DNA from: Nostoc sp. 106C
GTDB lineage: Bacteria; Cyanobacteriota; Cyanobacteriia; Cyanobacteriales; Nostocaceae
Direction: 5' to 3'
Length of the DNA stretch: 64,000 bases
Assembly (NCBI RefSeq): GCF_002154725.1
Contig: NZ_MTAW01000201.1
Location: 34,011 to 98,010 of the forward strand
This document shows positions 46,786 to 54,535 of this stretch, piece after piece. Each line of letters starts with the position of its first letter. Position 1 is the stretch's first letter. The notes beneath the pieces are model-generated. The model ran no database searches. It was not told where the DNA came from and saw nothing but the letters and a program-made list of their open reading frames with translations. Position numbers and translations under genes: made by a program.

Positions 46786-47607
46786 TTATTTCACAGCACC
46801 AAACGTCAGACCCCGAACTAATTGCCGTTGACTCAGCCAGCCGAAAATAAGGATCGGCGCGATCGCCAGAGTTGATGCTGCCGAAAGTTTTGCCCAAAAT
46901 AACCCTTGAGGGCTGGAAAATGAGGCAATAAATGCGGTTAAAGGAGCGGCATTAGCCGTTGTTAAGTTGAGGCTCCAAAAGGCTTCATTCCAGGACAAAA
47001 TGATTGAAAGCAATGCGGTAGAAGCAATTCCAGGTAATGCTAGTGGCAGCAAAACATGAATCAGTTCTTGCTGTGTGTTTGCCCCATCCATGCGATCAGC
47101 TTCTAGGATATCTTTAGGAACATCTCTAAAAAAGCTGTAAATCATCCAGACAACAATTGGCAAATTGATCAGGGTGTAAATAATAATTAAACCGATCCGG
47201 GTATCTAGCAAATGAGCGTTGCGACACAAAATGTAGATTGGCACCAACACACCAACGGGTGGCAGCATTCTAGTAGAAAGCATCCATAGCAAGGTTCCCT
47301 TAGTGCGTTTGGTTGGGAAAAACGCCATCGCATAAGCGGCAGGTACGGCAAGCAGTAGCGCGAGTATGGTCGAGCCGAGTGAAACCGCCACACTGTTGAG
47401 GGCATAGTTGAAATAGTTTGCTCGATCTTGAATCGCCACATAATTTTCTAATGTTGGCTGGAAAAATAACTGAGGAGGAGTTGCAACTGCCGCCACCTCC
47501 GTTTTAAAACTAGTGAGAAACATCCAGAAAATCGGGAAAAACAAGCTGCAAGCGACAAACCAACCGAGCAAGGTAAACAGCCAGCGTTTCAAGGTTTTAC
47601 GTGCCAT
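46786..47607 (-). CDS. Polyol ABC transporter permease (MalG/SmoG type)
   Basis: The 273-residue inner-membrane permease has six helices. The ABC permease coupling loop is EADRMDGANTQQELIHVLLP, with the usual EAA-x3-G pattern. It ends QLVRGLTFGAVK, a standard MalG-type C-terminus. It begins three bases after the stop of the first permease, so both are translated together. It forms the channel with the MalF-type partner upstream. Confidence 0.94.
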   Translation of the reverse strand: MARKTLKRWLFTLLGWFVACSLFFPIFWMFLTSFKTEVAAVATPPQLFFQPTLENYVAIQDRANYFNYALNSVAVSLGSTILALLLAVPAAYAMAFFPTKRTKGTLLWMLSTRMLPPVGVLVPIYILCRNAHLLDTRIGLIIIYTLINLPIVVWMIYSFFRDVPKDILEADRMDGANTQQELIHVLLPLALPGIASTALLSIILSWNEAFWSLNLTTANAAPLTAFIASFSSPQGLFWAKLSAASTLAIAPILIFGWLSQRQLVRGLTFGAVK

Positions 47608-47609
47608 CG

Positions 47610-48530
47610 TTAGGTATCCAAATTACGAGCAACACTACGCATCAGAAAAATTGCCACGATGTTGGCAAGAATTACCGCGATTAATCCACCCGCTGAAGCA
47701 CCGCCGACATCAAATTCCAGCAAGGCTCTCAGGAAGATGTAATAGGCAAGGTTGGTCGTTGCCACTCCGGGACCGCCACCTGTGGTAACAAAGATTTCTG
47801 CGAAAATAGTCAAAAAGAAAATCGTCTCGATCATGGCGACTACGGCAATGGCGCGGCTCAGATGGGGTAGCATGACGAAACGAAATAGAGCGATCGCATT
47901 TGCTCCATCCATCCTAGCTGCTTCTAGCTGGTCATGATCTAACGACTGAATTGCCGTCAATAAAATCAGCAGAGCAAAGGGAAGCCACTCCCACGAAACA
48001 ATGATAATGATGGCAAGCAGGGGAAAATCTGCAAACCAATCGATCGCACCCAAACCCAAACCTCTTGTGAATTGAGCAAACAGTCCATTTACTGGATGCA
48101 TCAGCATATTCTTCCAGACTAGGGCGCTGACTGTGGGCATGACGAAAAACGGAGAAATCGCCAGTACCCGCGCAATCCCCTGGCCATAAAAGTCCTGGTC
48201 AAATAGAATTGCTAAGAGTGTGCCTAGAGCAATTGTGATCACCAGAACGGACACGACCAGAATTATTGTGATGGCGATCGAAGTCCATAAACCTGGATCG
48301 CTCAGAATGAACGTGAAATTTTCAATTCCAATAAATTTGCGTGCGTCTGGATTAAGCAGGTTATACCTCTGAAAGGAAAACCATAGCGTCATCACCAGAG
48401 GCACAATCATCCATAGCAGCAAGGCAATCACAGAAGGCGCAACCAAGGGTAAGGTTGATGCCTGTCGCTTTGTTCGTTGCCTAGTGGGTGGCGTTTCGTG
48501 GTGACGCTTTACAGCTACTGAAGAAGACAT
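47610..48530 (-). CDS. Polyol ABC transporter permease (MalF/SmoF type)
   Basis: The 306-residue permease begins with a basic cytosolic stretch (KRHHETPPTRQRTKRQAS), then six helices starting at LPLVAPSVIALLLWMIVPLV. The coupling loop is EAARMDGANAIALFRFVMLP. It belongs to the family 1 sugar/polyol permeases. The upstream binding-protein gene is separated by 377 bases of repeat sequence, unlike in related operons where the gap is short. Confidence 0.94.
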   Translation of the reverse strand: MSSSVAVKRHHETPPTRQRTKRQASTLPLVAPSVIALLLWMIVPLVMTLWFSFQRYNLLNPDARKFIGIENFTFILSDPGLWTSIAITIILVVSVLVITIALGTLLAILFDQDFYGQGIARVLAISPFFVMPTVSALVWKNMLMHPVNGLFAQFTRGLGLGAIDWFADFPLLAIIIIVSWEWLPFALLILLTAIQSLDHDQLEAARMDGANAIALFRFVMLPHLSRAIAVVAMIETIFFLTIFAEIFVTTGGGPGVATTNLAYYIFLRALLEFDVGGASAGGLIAVILANIVAIFLMRSVARNLDT

Positions 48531-48613
48531 AGTCTAATAGAATTTTGGATTTTAGATTGTGAAAGTTTTATGGGTGAGCATTTGCGTGTGTCCTTGCCTT
48601 TCCCGTCAGATTT

Positions 48614-48876
48614 AGATCCCCCCCTGCCCCCCTTTTTAAGGCAGGGCCGTTTCATTCATAATGGTATGTATTTTGTCAATATGAATGGCGATAAATATCA
48701 GGGCAAAAGTCATAAATTGTTGACTATCTTGATGCCTAAGATTGAATACCAAGCTCGTTTTTTATCTCCAGAACCCTTGCATTTTTAAGCCTTTTAGGGA
48801 ATGAAATAGCCCTGCTTTTTAAGGGGGGAGAATTCTGTCAAAGTCCCCCTTAGAAAGGGGGATTTAGGGGGATCTC
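48614..48876. repeat. Nested inverted-repeat element between the binding-protein and permease genes
   Basis: An inner pair of about 30-bp imperfect inverted repeats (48627-48657 and 48799-48828, with TTTTTAAG/CTTTTTAA, GCAGGGC/GCCCTGC and TTTCATTC/GAATGAAA) lies within an outer AGATCCCCC/GGGGGATCT pair ending near 48614 and 48876. The internal segment has no gene; a 72-codon frame at 48570-48788 runs across the element ends. The rest of 48531-48907 is flanking sequence. Confidence 0.6.
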
Positions 48877-48907
48877 CGGGTTTAAGAACATAACCTAGCC
48901 CCCCTTT

Positions 48908-50251
48908 TCACTCGATATAACCCGTGTGTTTCATAAAACGTTCAGTCGAACTCTGTGATCGCTCCAACGCCTGATCGACTGAAAGGCGATTGGTCAGTGC
49001 TGCTGCCATAGTTTGCCCGACCGAAGAACCGATCGCCTGAAATTCTGGAATATCCACATATTGAATACCCTTGTAAGGGGTTGGTTGTGCAGCTGGACGG
49101 CTAATATCAGCAGATTGGATCGATTTCAGCACAATCGAAGCAAACGGTGCGGCTTTTTGATAGTTGGGATTGTTATAGGTGGAAGTCCGCGTACCTGGTG
49201 GTACACTAACCCAACCACTTTGGTTAGCCACTAATTGAATGTATTCTTTAGAGGTTGCCCAGGCAACGAACTTTTGAGCAGCTTCGGGGGATTTTGAGGT
49301 TTTTGGAACCGCTAATGCCCAAGCCCAGAGCCAATTCGAGCCGTTTGGATATCTCTCAATTGGCGCACGGGCAAAGCCAACTTTGTCATAAACTTGAGAT
49401 TCTTTGGGGTTGGATAACAGCCCTGCGGCAACGGTTGCGTCTACCCACATACCGCACTTACCCGTTGAGAATAGCGCCAGATTTTCATTGAATCCATTGG
49501 AACTCGCTCCCGGTGGGCCATATTTGTTGAGCAAATCGACATAGAAAGCGATCGCTTCTTTCCATGCTGGAGTATTTATGGTGGGTTGCCACTTCATATC
49601 AAACCACTGTCCGCCAAAGGTGTTGACCAATGTGGACACAAATCCCATATTTTCGCCCCAGCCCGGTTTTCCACGCAGGCAAACACCATAAACTCCATGC
49701 GTTGGGTCGTGAACCTTACTCGCCCATTCTCTAATTTGGGGATAGGTTGGCTGTTCGGGAACCTTAATCCCTGCTTTTTCAAACAAGTCTTTTCGGTAAT
49801 AAAGCATGGAACTTTCCCCATAGAACGGCACAGCATAGAGTTTGCCGTTGTTGGAAAGCCCTTCTCGGATCGGTTTTATTAGGTCATTTACGTCGTAACT
49901 TGCGGGTAAGTCCAATGGTTTTAACCAATCCCGTCTCGCCCAAATCGGCGTTTCATAGGAACCGATTGTCAGGACATCGAATTGTCCGCCTTGGCTTGCA
50001 ACGTCTGTGGTGGTGCGTTGGCGCAAGACGTTTTCTTCCAGGACAACCCACCGCAGTTGAATATTTGGATTGGCTTGTTCAAAGTTGCGGGAAAGCCCTT
50101 GCATAACCACCATGTCACCATTATTGACAGTAGCGATCGTCAGTCTTGTTTTCGCTGCTGCTTGCGAACCCGCACAGGCATGTAGTAGTTGTGCCAGCAT
50201 CACTCCAACGAGGAATGCAACCAAGATTTTAGCGAAGCGGGGCATACGCAT
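48908..50251 (-). CDS. Polyol ABC transporter substrate-binding lipoprotein (MtlE/SmoE-like)
   Basis: The 447-residue protein starts MRMPRFAKILVAFLVGVMLA and has a lipobox LLHAC, so it should be lipid-anchored at Cys 26. The mature part begins TRLTIATVNNGDMVVMQGLS, the polyol-binding branch of family 1 binding proteins. Later come KLYAVPFYGESSMLYYRKDL, ENMGFVSTLVNTFGGQWFD and KCGMWVDATVAAG. It delivers the polyol to the two permeases. First gene of the minus-strand operon, with a divergent promoter region of 150 bases upstream. Confidence 0.92.
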   Translation of the reverse strand: MRMPRFAKILVAFLVGVMLAQLLHACAGSQAAAKTRLTIATVNNGDMVVMQGLSRNFEQANPNIQLRWVVLEENVLRQRTTTDVASQGGQFDVLTIGSYETPIWARRDWLKPLDLPASYDVNDLIKPIREGLSNNGKLYAVPFYGESSMLYYRKDLFEKAGIKVPEQPTYPQIREWASKVHDPTHGVYGVCLRGKPGWGENMGFVSTLVNTFGGQWFDMKWQPTINTPAWKEAIAFYVDLLNKYGPPGASSNGFNENLALFSTGKCGMWVDATVAAGLLSNPKESQVYDKVGFARAPIERYPNGSNWLWAWALAVPKTSKSPEAAQKFVAWATSKEYIQLVANQSGWVSVPPGTRTSTYNNPNYQKAAPFASIVLKSIQSADISRPAAQPTPYKGIQYVDIPEFQAIGSSVGQTMAAALTNRLSVDQALERSQSSTERFMKHTGYIE

Positions 50252-50270
50252 TGCACAGCTCCTTTAGGAT

Positions 50271-50295
50271 TAAAATCATATAAAAAATGATTTTA
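50271..50295. promoter_or_regulatory. Palindrome 1 in the divergent polyol promoter
   Basis: TAAAATCAT at 50271-50279 and ATGATTTTA at 50287-50295 form a perfect 9-bp inverted repeat with a seven-base spacer, 20 bases before the binding-protein start. It is a candidate operator for the SorC-type regulator coded nearby. Confidence 0.5.
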
Positions 50296-50303
50296 TGCTC
50301 TAC

Positions 50304-50323
50304 TATTGGGCAAAGACCCAATA
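50304..50323. promoter_or_regulatory. Palindrome 2 in the divergent polyol promoter
   Basis: TATTGGG at 50304-50310 and CCCAATA at 50317-50323 form a perfect 7-bp inverted repeat with a six-base spacer. It lies between the divergent starts and could be a second operator or a binding site for a global regulator. Confidence 0.45.
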
Positions 50324-50401
50324 ATTGAATCATACTAGCTGAACTTAAATACTGAACACTTAAAGACTATTTGCAACATATATTCACAAGGGGTTGAAGA
50401 T

Positions 50402-51205
50402 ATGACAGCTAAAGCAAGCTATCACTTTGCTGGCAAGACGGTTTTGATTACGGGCGGTGCTGGTGATATTGGTCGAGCTACGGCACAGCGTTTTGCCGCA
50501 GATGGCGCAGGTGTAGTACTCGTAGACTTAAACGAAGCGAAGATGGCAGAAGTTACTCACGAATTGGAAATTTATAAAATTCCAGTTCTGAGCTTTCGCT
50601 GCAATGTCACCTCTTCTAAGGATGTTGCTCAAGCCTTTTCTGCTGCTGTAGAGCAATTTGGGCGAATCGACTATGTTTTCAACAATGCGGGTTATCAAGG
50701 AGCGTTTGCCAAAACTGACGAGTATCCTGAGGAAGATTTTCAAAAGGTCATTGACATCAATGTTGTTGGAGTTTTTCACGTCCTCAAGGCGGCGGCACAA
50801 CACTTACGCAAATCGGGTGGAGGAGCGATCGTTAATATGGCAAGCTATGCAGGAGTGGTTGGCCCTCCAAATATGATCGCCTACTCAGCCTCGAAGTTTG
50901 CCGTAATTGGGATAACTCAAACAGCAGCGAAAGACTTGGCTCCCTACCATATTCGGGTGAATGCGCTCTCGCCTGCGCTGATTGGCCCTGGTGTAATGTG
51001 GACGCGGCAGACCGAATTGCAGGCAGGTGTAGGGTCACAGTACTTTGATGCCGATCCAAAAGTAGTAGAGCAGCAAATGATTGATTCAGTACCAATGCGG
51101 CGTTTAGGGAGCCTTGAGGAAGTTGCCAACAGTGTGGCATTTCTCATGAGCGATGAAGCAAGCTACATTACGGGCTTTAATTTGGAGCTTAGTGGTGGGC
51201 AATAG
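50402..51205 (+). CDS. SDR-family polyol dehydrogenase (SmoS-like)
   Basis: The 267-residue classical SDR has the cofactor motif TGGAGDIGRATAQ (residues about 16-28) and an Asp after strand 2 (VVLVDLNEAK) that favours NAD over NADP. NNAG and the catalytic Ser-Tyr-Lys set follow in IVNMASYAGVV and YSASKFAVIG. By position it likely oxidises sorbitol or another polyol to a ketose, as SmoS does in the Rhodobacter polyol operon. GGGTTG before the ATG is a weak ribosome site. It is divergent from the uptake genes and precedes the regulator. Confidence 0.88.
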   Translation: MTAKASYHFAGKTVLITGGAGDIGRATAQRFAADGAGVVLVDLNEAKMAEVTHELEIYKIPVLSFRCNVTSSKDVAQAFSAAVEQFGRIDYVFNNAGYQGAFAKTDEYPEEDFQKVIDINVVGVFHVLKAAAQHLRKSGGGAIVNMASYAGVVGPPNMIAYSASKFAVIGITQTAAKDLAPYHIRVNALSPALIGPGVMWTRQTELQAGVGSQYFDADPKVVEQQMIDSVPMRRLGSLEEVANSVAFLMSDEASYITGFNLELSGGQ

Positions 51206-51284
51206 GGGAAAGAGCATTGCCAAGTTAGTAAGGGACTTCCAAAAATTCAAGGTGAATATGAAAATCTCTTATTTTTCTCAGCGC

Positions 51285-51338
51285 TCTCTGTGCCTCTGCG
51301 GTTCAATAAATTACTTTTAAACCGCAGAGGCACAGAGA
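51285..51338. repeat. Perfect 19-bp inverted repeat (interspersed type)
   Basis: The arm at 51285-51303 (TCTCTGTGCCTCTGCGGTT) is exactly complementary to 51320-51338, with a 16-base loop. The CTCTGTG/CTCTGCGG wording is typical of dispersed Nostoc repeats. It separates the SDR gene from the regulator gene; the rest of the 51206-51518 gap has no gene. Confidence 0.65.
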
Positions 51339-51518
51339 ACACAGAGGAAAGAGGAATTATAGGGCTTGTCCAAACTACAAGTTTATTTAAAGCTGTTTTT
51401 ATTAACGTAGAATGTGATAGCGTATACAAAGCAATTTGAGCAAAAAATGCATCTTTGAGCAGATAATCAAAAAATTTATTTACTCTTTTGGGGGATGTAT
51501 AGTTCCTAAAGGTGGAAT

Positions 51519-52511
51519 ATGGAAGAACCATTGTTAGAGCGGCGCGATGCCAGCAAAGCTGGCTTGTCCCTTCGGACTCGCAAGTTAGACCAGGCAGCTC
51601 ACGCAGCTTGGCTCTACTACATTGCGGGAAACACACAGGAAGAGATTGCCGCAAAGCTGAACGTGTCTCGGCAGGCGGCACAACGTTTGGTGGCACTAGC
51701 AGTGAGTGAAAAACTGATCAAATTTCGGCTCGATCATCCCCTAAGTGAGTGTATTGCTCTAGCTGAATCGCTCAGAGACAAATTTGAACTATCGCTTTGT
51801 GAAGTAGTTCCAAGTGATGCGGGGAGTGGTGATAGCTTCAACGGAATTGGCGTATGTGCTGCTACTCACTTAGAGACATACCTTCTTGCTAAAACTCCAA
51901 CAATCCTGGCATTTTCTACTGGTCGGACTTTGCGATCAATGGTGGAGCAAATCCCATCTATGAACCAACCTCAGCATAAGATTGTCTCAATAGTTGGGAA
52001 TATGTCTCAATATGGGCGTGCGGGTCGTTATGAAGTGGTGATGCATTTGTCTGATCGCGTTGGCTCTCAAGTATATCCAGTTCCAACTCCGGTGGTAGCA
52101 ACCAGCATTGAAGAACGAGAACTCTTGCAGACTCAGCGATCGTTTATCACCGTCAAAACCCTTGCAGAGCAAGCCAAAGCGACCTTTGTGGGTATTAGCC
52201 AAATTGGCTGGAATGCACCGTTACACCAAAACGGGTTCATTAATGACGATGAAGTGACCCAATTAATTGAACTGGGCGCAGTTGGAGAAATTGCCGGATG
52301 GGCATACGATCGCCAAGGTGTCTTGATTCAAGGTGCAACTAATAGCCGAGTTGCTGGTGTCCCGCTCGAACAAACTGCTCAACGACTGATTATCGGCATT
52401 GCAGGAGGTGTGAAAAAAGTAGAGTCAATTTTGGCGGCTATACATGGCAAGTTGATTACGGGGCTGATCACCGACGAAGTTGTCGCCCAAGCTATTCTTG
52501 ACAAAATCTGA
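51519..52511 (+). CDS. SorC/DeoR-family sugar-responsive regulator
   Basis: The 330-residue protein has an N-terminal HTH (about residues 40-75; NTQEEIAAKLNVSRQAAQRL) and a C-terminal ligand-binding domain of the SorC type. That domain shows ILAFSTGRTLRSMVEQIP, KIVSIVGNMSQYG and the late IIGIAGGVKKVESILAAIHG segment that binds a sugar phosphate or polyol. The start ATG is preceded by AAAGGTGG. It most likely controls the divergent uptake operon and the SDR gene by binding the palindromes at 50271 and 50304. No close paralogue is in the window. Confidence 0.9.
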   Translation: MEEPLLERRDASKAGLSLRTRKLDQAAHAAWLYYIAGNTQEEIAAKLNVSRQAAQRLVALAVSEKLIKFRLDHPLSECIALAESLRDKFELSLCEVVPSDAGSGDSFNGIGVCAATHLETYLLAKTPTILAFSTGRTLRSMVEQIPSMNQPQHKIVSIVGNMSQYGRAGRYEVVMHLSDRVGSQVYPVPTPVVATSIEERELLQTQRSFITVKTLAEQAKATFVGISQIGWNAPLHQNGFINDDEVTQLIELGAVGEIAGWAYDRQGVLIQGATNSRVAGVPLEQTAQRLIIGIAGGVKKVESILAAIHGKLITGLITDEVVAQAILDKI

Positions 52512-52664
52512 TTTTTCAGGCATTGCCGATCAAAAATAGGACTTATGCATTGGCAGTAAGCTTCTAGTATGCGATTAACCCCATTTTGTGTTTGAGGTGT
52601 TCCGAACGCAGTGCTGGCTGACTTCAGCTTTAAGCTGCAAGCCACGTAAGATTGCTGTTCAAAA

Positions 52665-52967
52665 CTAACAGCAGTCATCTACAGGGTGTAGGAGAATGAG
52701 AAACGTCCCGTTATCTCTAATGTATTCTGCAAGAGTCGGCTCAATCAGGTCAGCATAAGCTAGTACTGCTTTTTGGAGGATATCTCCGTTTCTTGGTAGG
52801 TTGTTGCAAGAAATGGTGGTGATGGGGGTCATTTTGCGATCGCGTCGTCGGCGTAGCGCCTCTACTATAAAGCCAATCGCAGTTGTTGGAGTAGAAGGCT
52901 TTTGCAGATCCTGCGCGATGTCTTCATTCGCTGTATCCAGATTAAAACTTTTGTCTAGATGGTAGCC
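52665..52967 (-). pseudogene. Remnant of a second mannitol/fructuronate dehydrogenase gene
   Basis: The minus strand reads GYHLDKSFNLDTANEDIAQD, then PTTAIGFIVEALRRRRDRKM and TPITTISCNNLPRNGDILQK, ending in unrelated residues and TAG at 52665-52667. These match the middle of mannitol-dehydrogenase-family proteins (EKGYHLD, IVEALRRR, VLSCDNLPxNG). The frame is shifted just before GYHLD, and both ends of the protein (nucleotide-binding start, catalytic K-N-H region) are absent. It is more like the fructuronate reductase branch than the intact gene at 44137-45642. Confidence 0.75.
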
Positions 52968-53253
52968 TCCTTGAAGTGTGTTCTAGGGTAATTGTTGGCT
53001 GGGCTAGTGAAGGCGAGGGTTTAGCTTGAATACAGCTTAAGTATGCGCTTTTGGGGACTTTTGCACAAGATTTTCTATGAGACGTAAACAATTGCAGCAC
53101 AAGGATTTTATAGATTATTTAAAAACTTCTTTGACTCAGGTGCATAAAAAATAAAAGTTGTCGTAATTTATGTTGGTTCACTCAAAACAAAATTTTGATT
53201 TCTTTGTGAACCTTTAATTATCTAACCATTAGTCAAATGGTAGGAGAAAGATT
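52968..53253. other. Intergenic region after the dehydrogenase remnant
   Basis: No gene is seen. A 25-codon frame (MRRKQLQHKDFIDYL) near 53078 is too short to support. TAGGAGA at 53240-53246 is the ribosome site of the next gene. Confidence 0.4.
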
Positions 53254-53457
53254 ATGAAAGAAGAGCTTGCTAACATTGCTATCTCTGATTTACCTCTTCA
53301 ATTAGAAGAGCTTTCTGATGAAGCAGCCTCGGTTATCTCCGGAGGTATGATGAAATCACCTTTGCAAAAAAATAAATCAATTCTGTTGACACCGGATGGC
53401 GAAGCCGTTACTGTCAATGTCAATGGATCTCCTGTAACTTCTGTGCTAATTGATTAG
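53254..53457 (+). CDS. Double-glycine-leader peptide (67 residues)
   Basis: The ATG is preceded by AGGAGA with eight bases spacing, a strong ribosome site. The leader MKEELANIAISDLPLQLEEL continues SDEAASVISGG, the double-glycine end recognised by C39-peptidase exporters; the usual ELxxVxGG form is somewhat changed. The expected mature part is 36 residues (MMKSPLQKNK, then GEAVTVNVNGSPVTSV), with no Cys and a few Ser/Thr. No transporter or maturation enzyme is adjacent. It differs in core sequence from the peptide at 27958-28248. Secretion is inferred from the leader only. Confidence 0.6.
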   Translation: MKEELANIAISDLPLQLEELSDEAASVISGGMMKSPLQKNKSILLTPDGEAVTVNVNGSPVTSVLID

Positions 53458-53659
53458 TAGTTTCAGAATTTGGTAGAGTGCTTTATAGACATTAGTTCTA
53501 ACTCACCAACAATCTTAGATGGTGCATTGCTTTGCGCAACGCATCATCTAAATATAGACATTGCACTTAATATCAAAATTTCCTAGACCCAATTACCAAT
53601 TTGTTTTTGTCATTGCTTAACCTATGGTTAACGCTACCTATTTAATGTCAAATCCCTCT

Positions 53660-54481
53660 TCAGTAACCAAGCTCTTGACAACAGTTAACAAGGGGTTGTT
53701 TAGCTAAATTCTCTAAACCTACCGACTTCAGCAAACTTGTCCAGTCAGCCATAACAGATGCATCTTTTGGCTTTTCCCAGCGAAGTTTTGCCACAACAGT
53801 TAAAGCATCGTGCCAAATGCCATTTTCTGCATACAGTGCTACTTGTTGCTGAGGTGTTGCCTGCTTGAGATTCTCTGCAAGGCTGGAATTAGGATTAATC
53901 CTTTGCACCCATCCCTCAACATATTGTAATTCTGCTGGTTGTTGGTTGTTGCAATTGACTTTCACTTTTAAGAACCAGTGATACATTTTGCCTACTTGCA
54001 AAGGTGCAGTGGTTTCTGGCAAACGAACACTGACAATTCCGGGATTCGATGGGGGATTTACTGCTGCTCGGTGTATAGTTTGACTAGGTTTCCCCGACTC
54101 ATCCTTAACTACAAACTCCATAGCTGCGATCGCTGATTTGTGATACGGAACGAAAAACCAAAACGTAGAATGTACAGCAGTCGTTAAACCCCAAACTTTA
54201 GTAACAGCAATTGTTTCTTTTGGCTCTTGGTTTATAGTCTGCTGATAAATGGGAACTAGTGCCATGAGAGACTCATTACCACTACCACATCCACGGCTAG
54301 CTGCTCCTCCGCGATCGCCTGCGGCTCCTCGGTCAGGTGGTGGCGGTGGTGGGATAAACTTGATTGAGGAACTGTTTAAAGCAACTGGCAATGCCCAAAG
54401 TGCTGGACAATAGATGATGCTGCTCAAGAAAGTCATACTCAATGCAGCAGTTAATGGGATTTTTTGCCAATAGTTTTTCAT
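53660..54481 (-). CDS. DUF928 secreted protein
   Basis: The 273-residue protein starts with a signal peptide (about 1-30; LTAALSMTFLSSIIYCPALW). A Pro- and Gly-rich linker (PPPPPPDRGAAGDRGGAASR) follows, then the DUF928 domain, with ESLMALVPIYQQT, VHSTFWFFVPYHKSAIAAME and MYHWFLKVKVNCNNQQPAEL. DUF928 is a mostly cyanobacterial family of unknown function, often found beside CHAT/CHASE2 and haemagglutinin-like exoprotein genes, as here. It should be periplasmic or cell-surface. It ends the minus-strand group and lies 54 bases after the CHAT-CHASE2 gene. Confidence 0.85.
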   Translation of the reverse strand: MKNYWQKIPLTAALSMTFLSSIIYCPALWALPVALNSSSIKFIPPPPPPDRGAAGDRGGAASRGCGSGNESLMALVPIYQQTINQEPKETIAVTKVWGLTTAVHSTFWFFVPYHKSAIAAMEFVVKDESGKPSQTIHRAAVNPPSNPGIVSVRLPETTAPLQVGKMYHWFLKVKVNCNNQQPAELQYVEGWVQRINPNSSLAENLKQATPQQQVALYAENGIWHDALTVVAKLRWEKPKDASVMADWTSLLKSVGLENLAKQPLVNCCQELGY

Positions 54482-54535
54482 TTGTCAAGAGTCAAGGATT
54501 AATAGTTAAAAATATTTCTTAATTTTGTATTGCTA

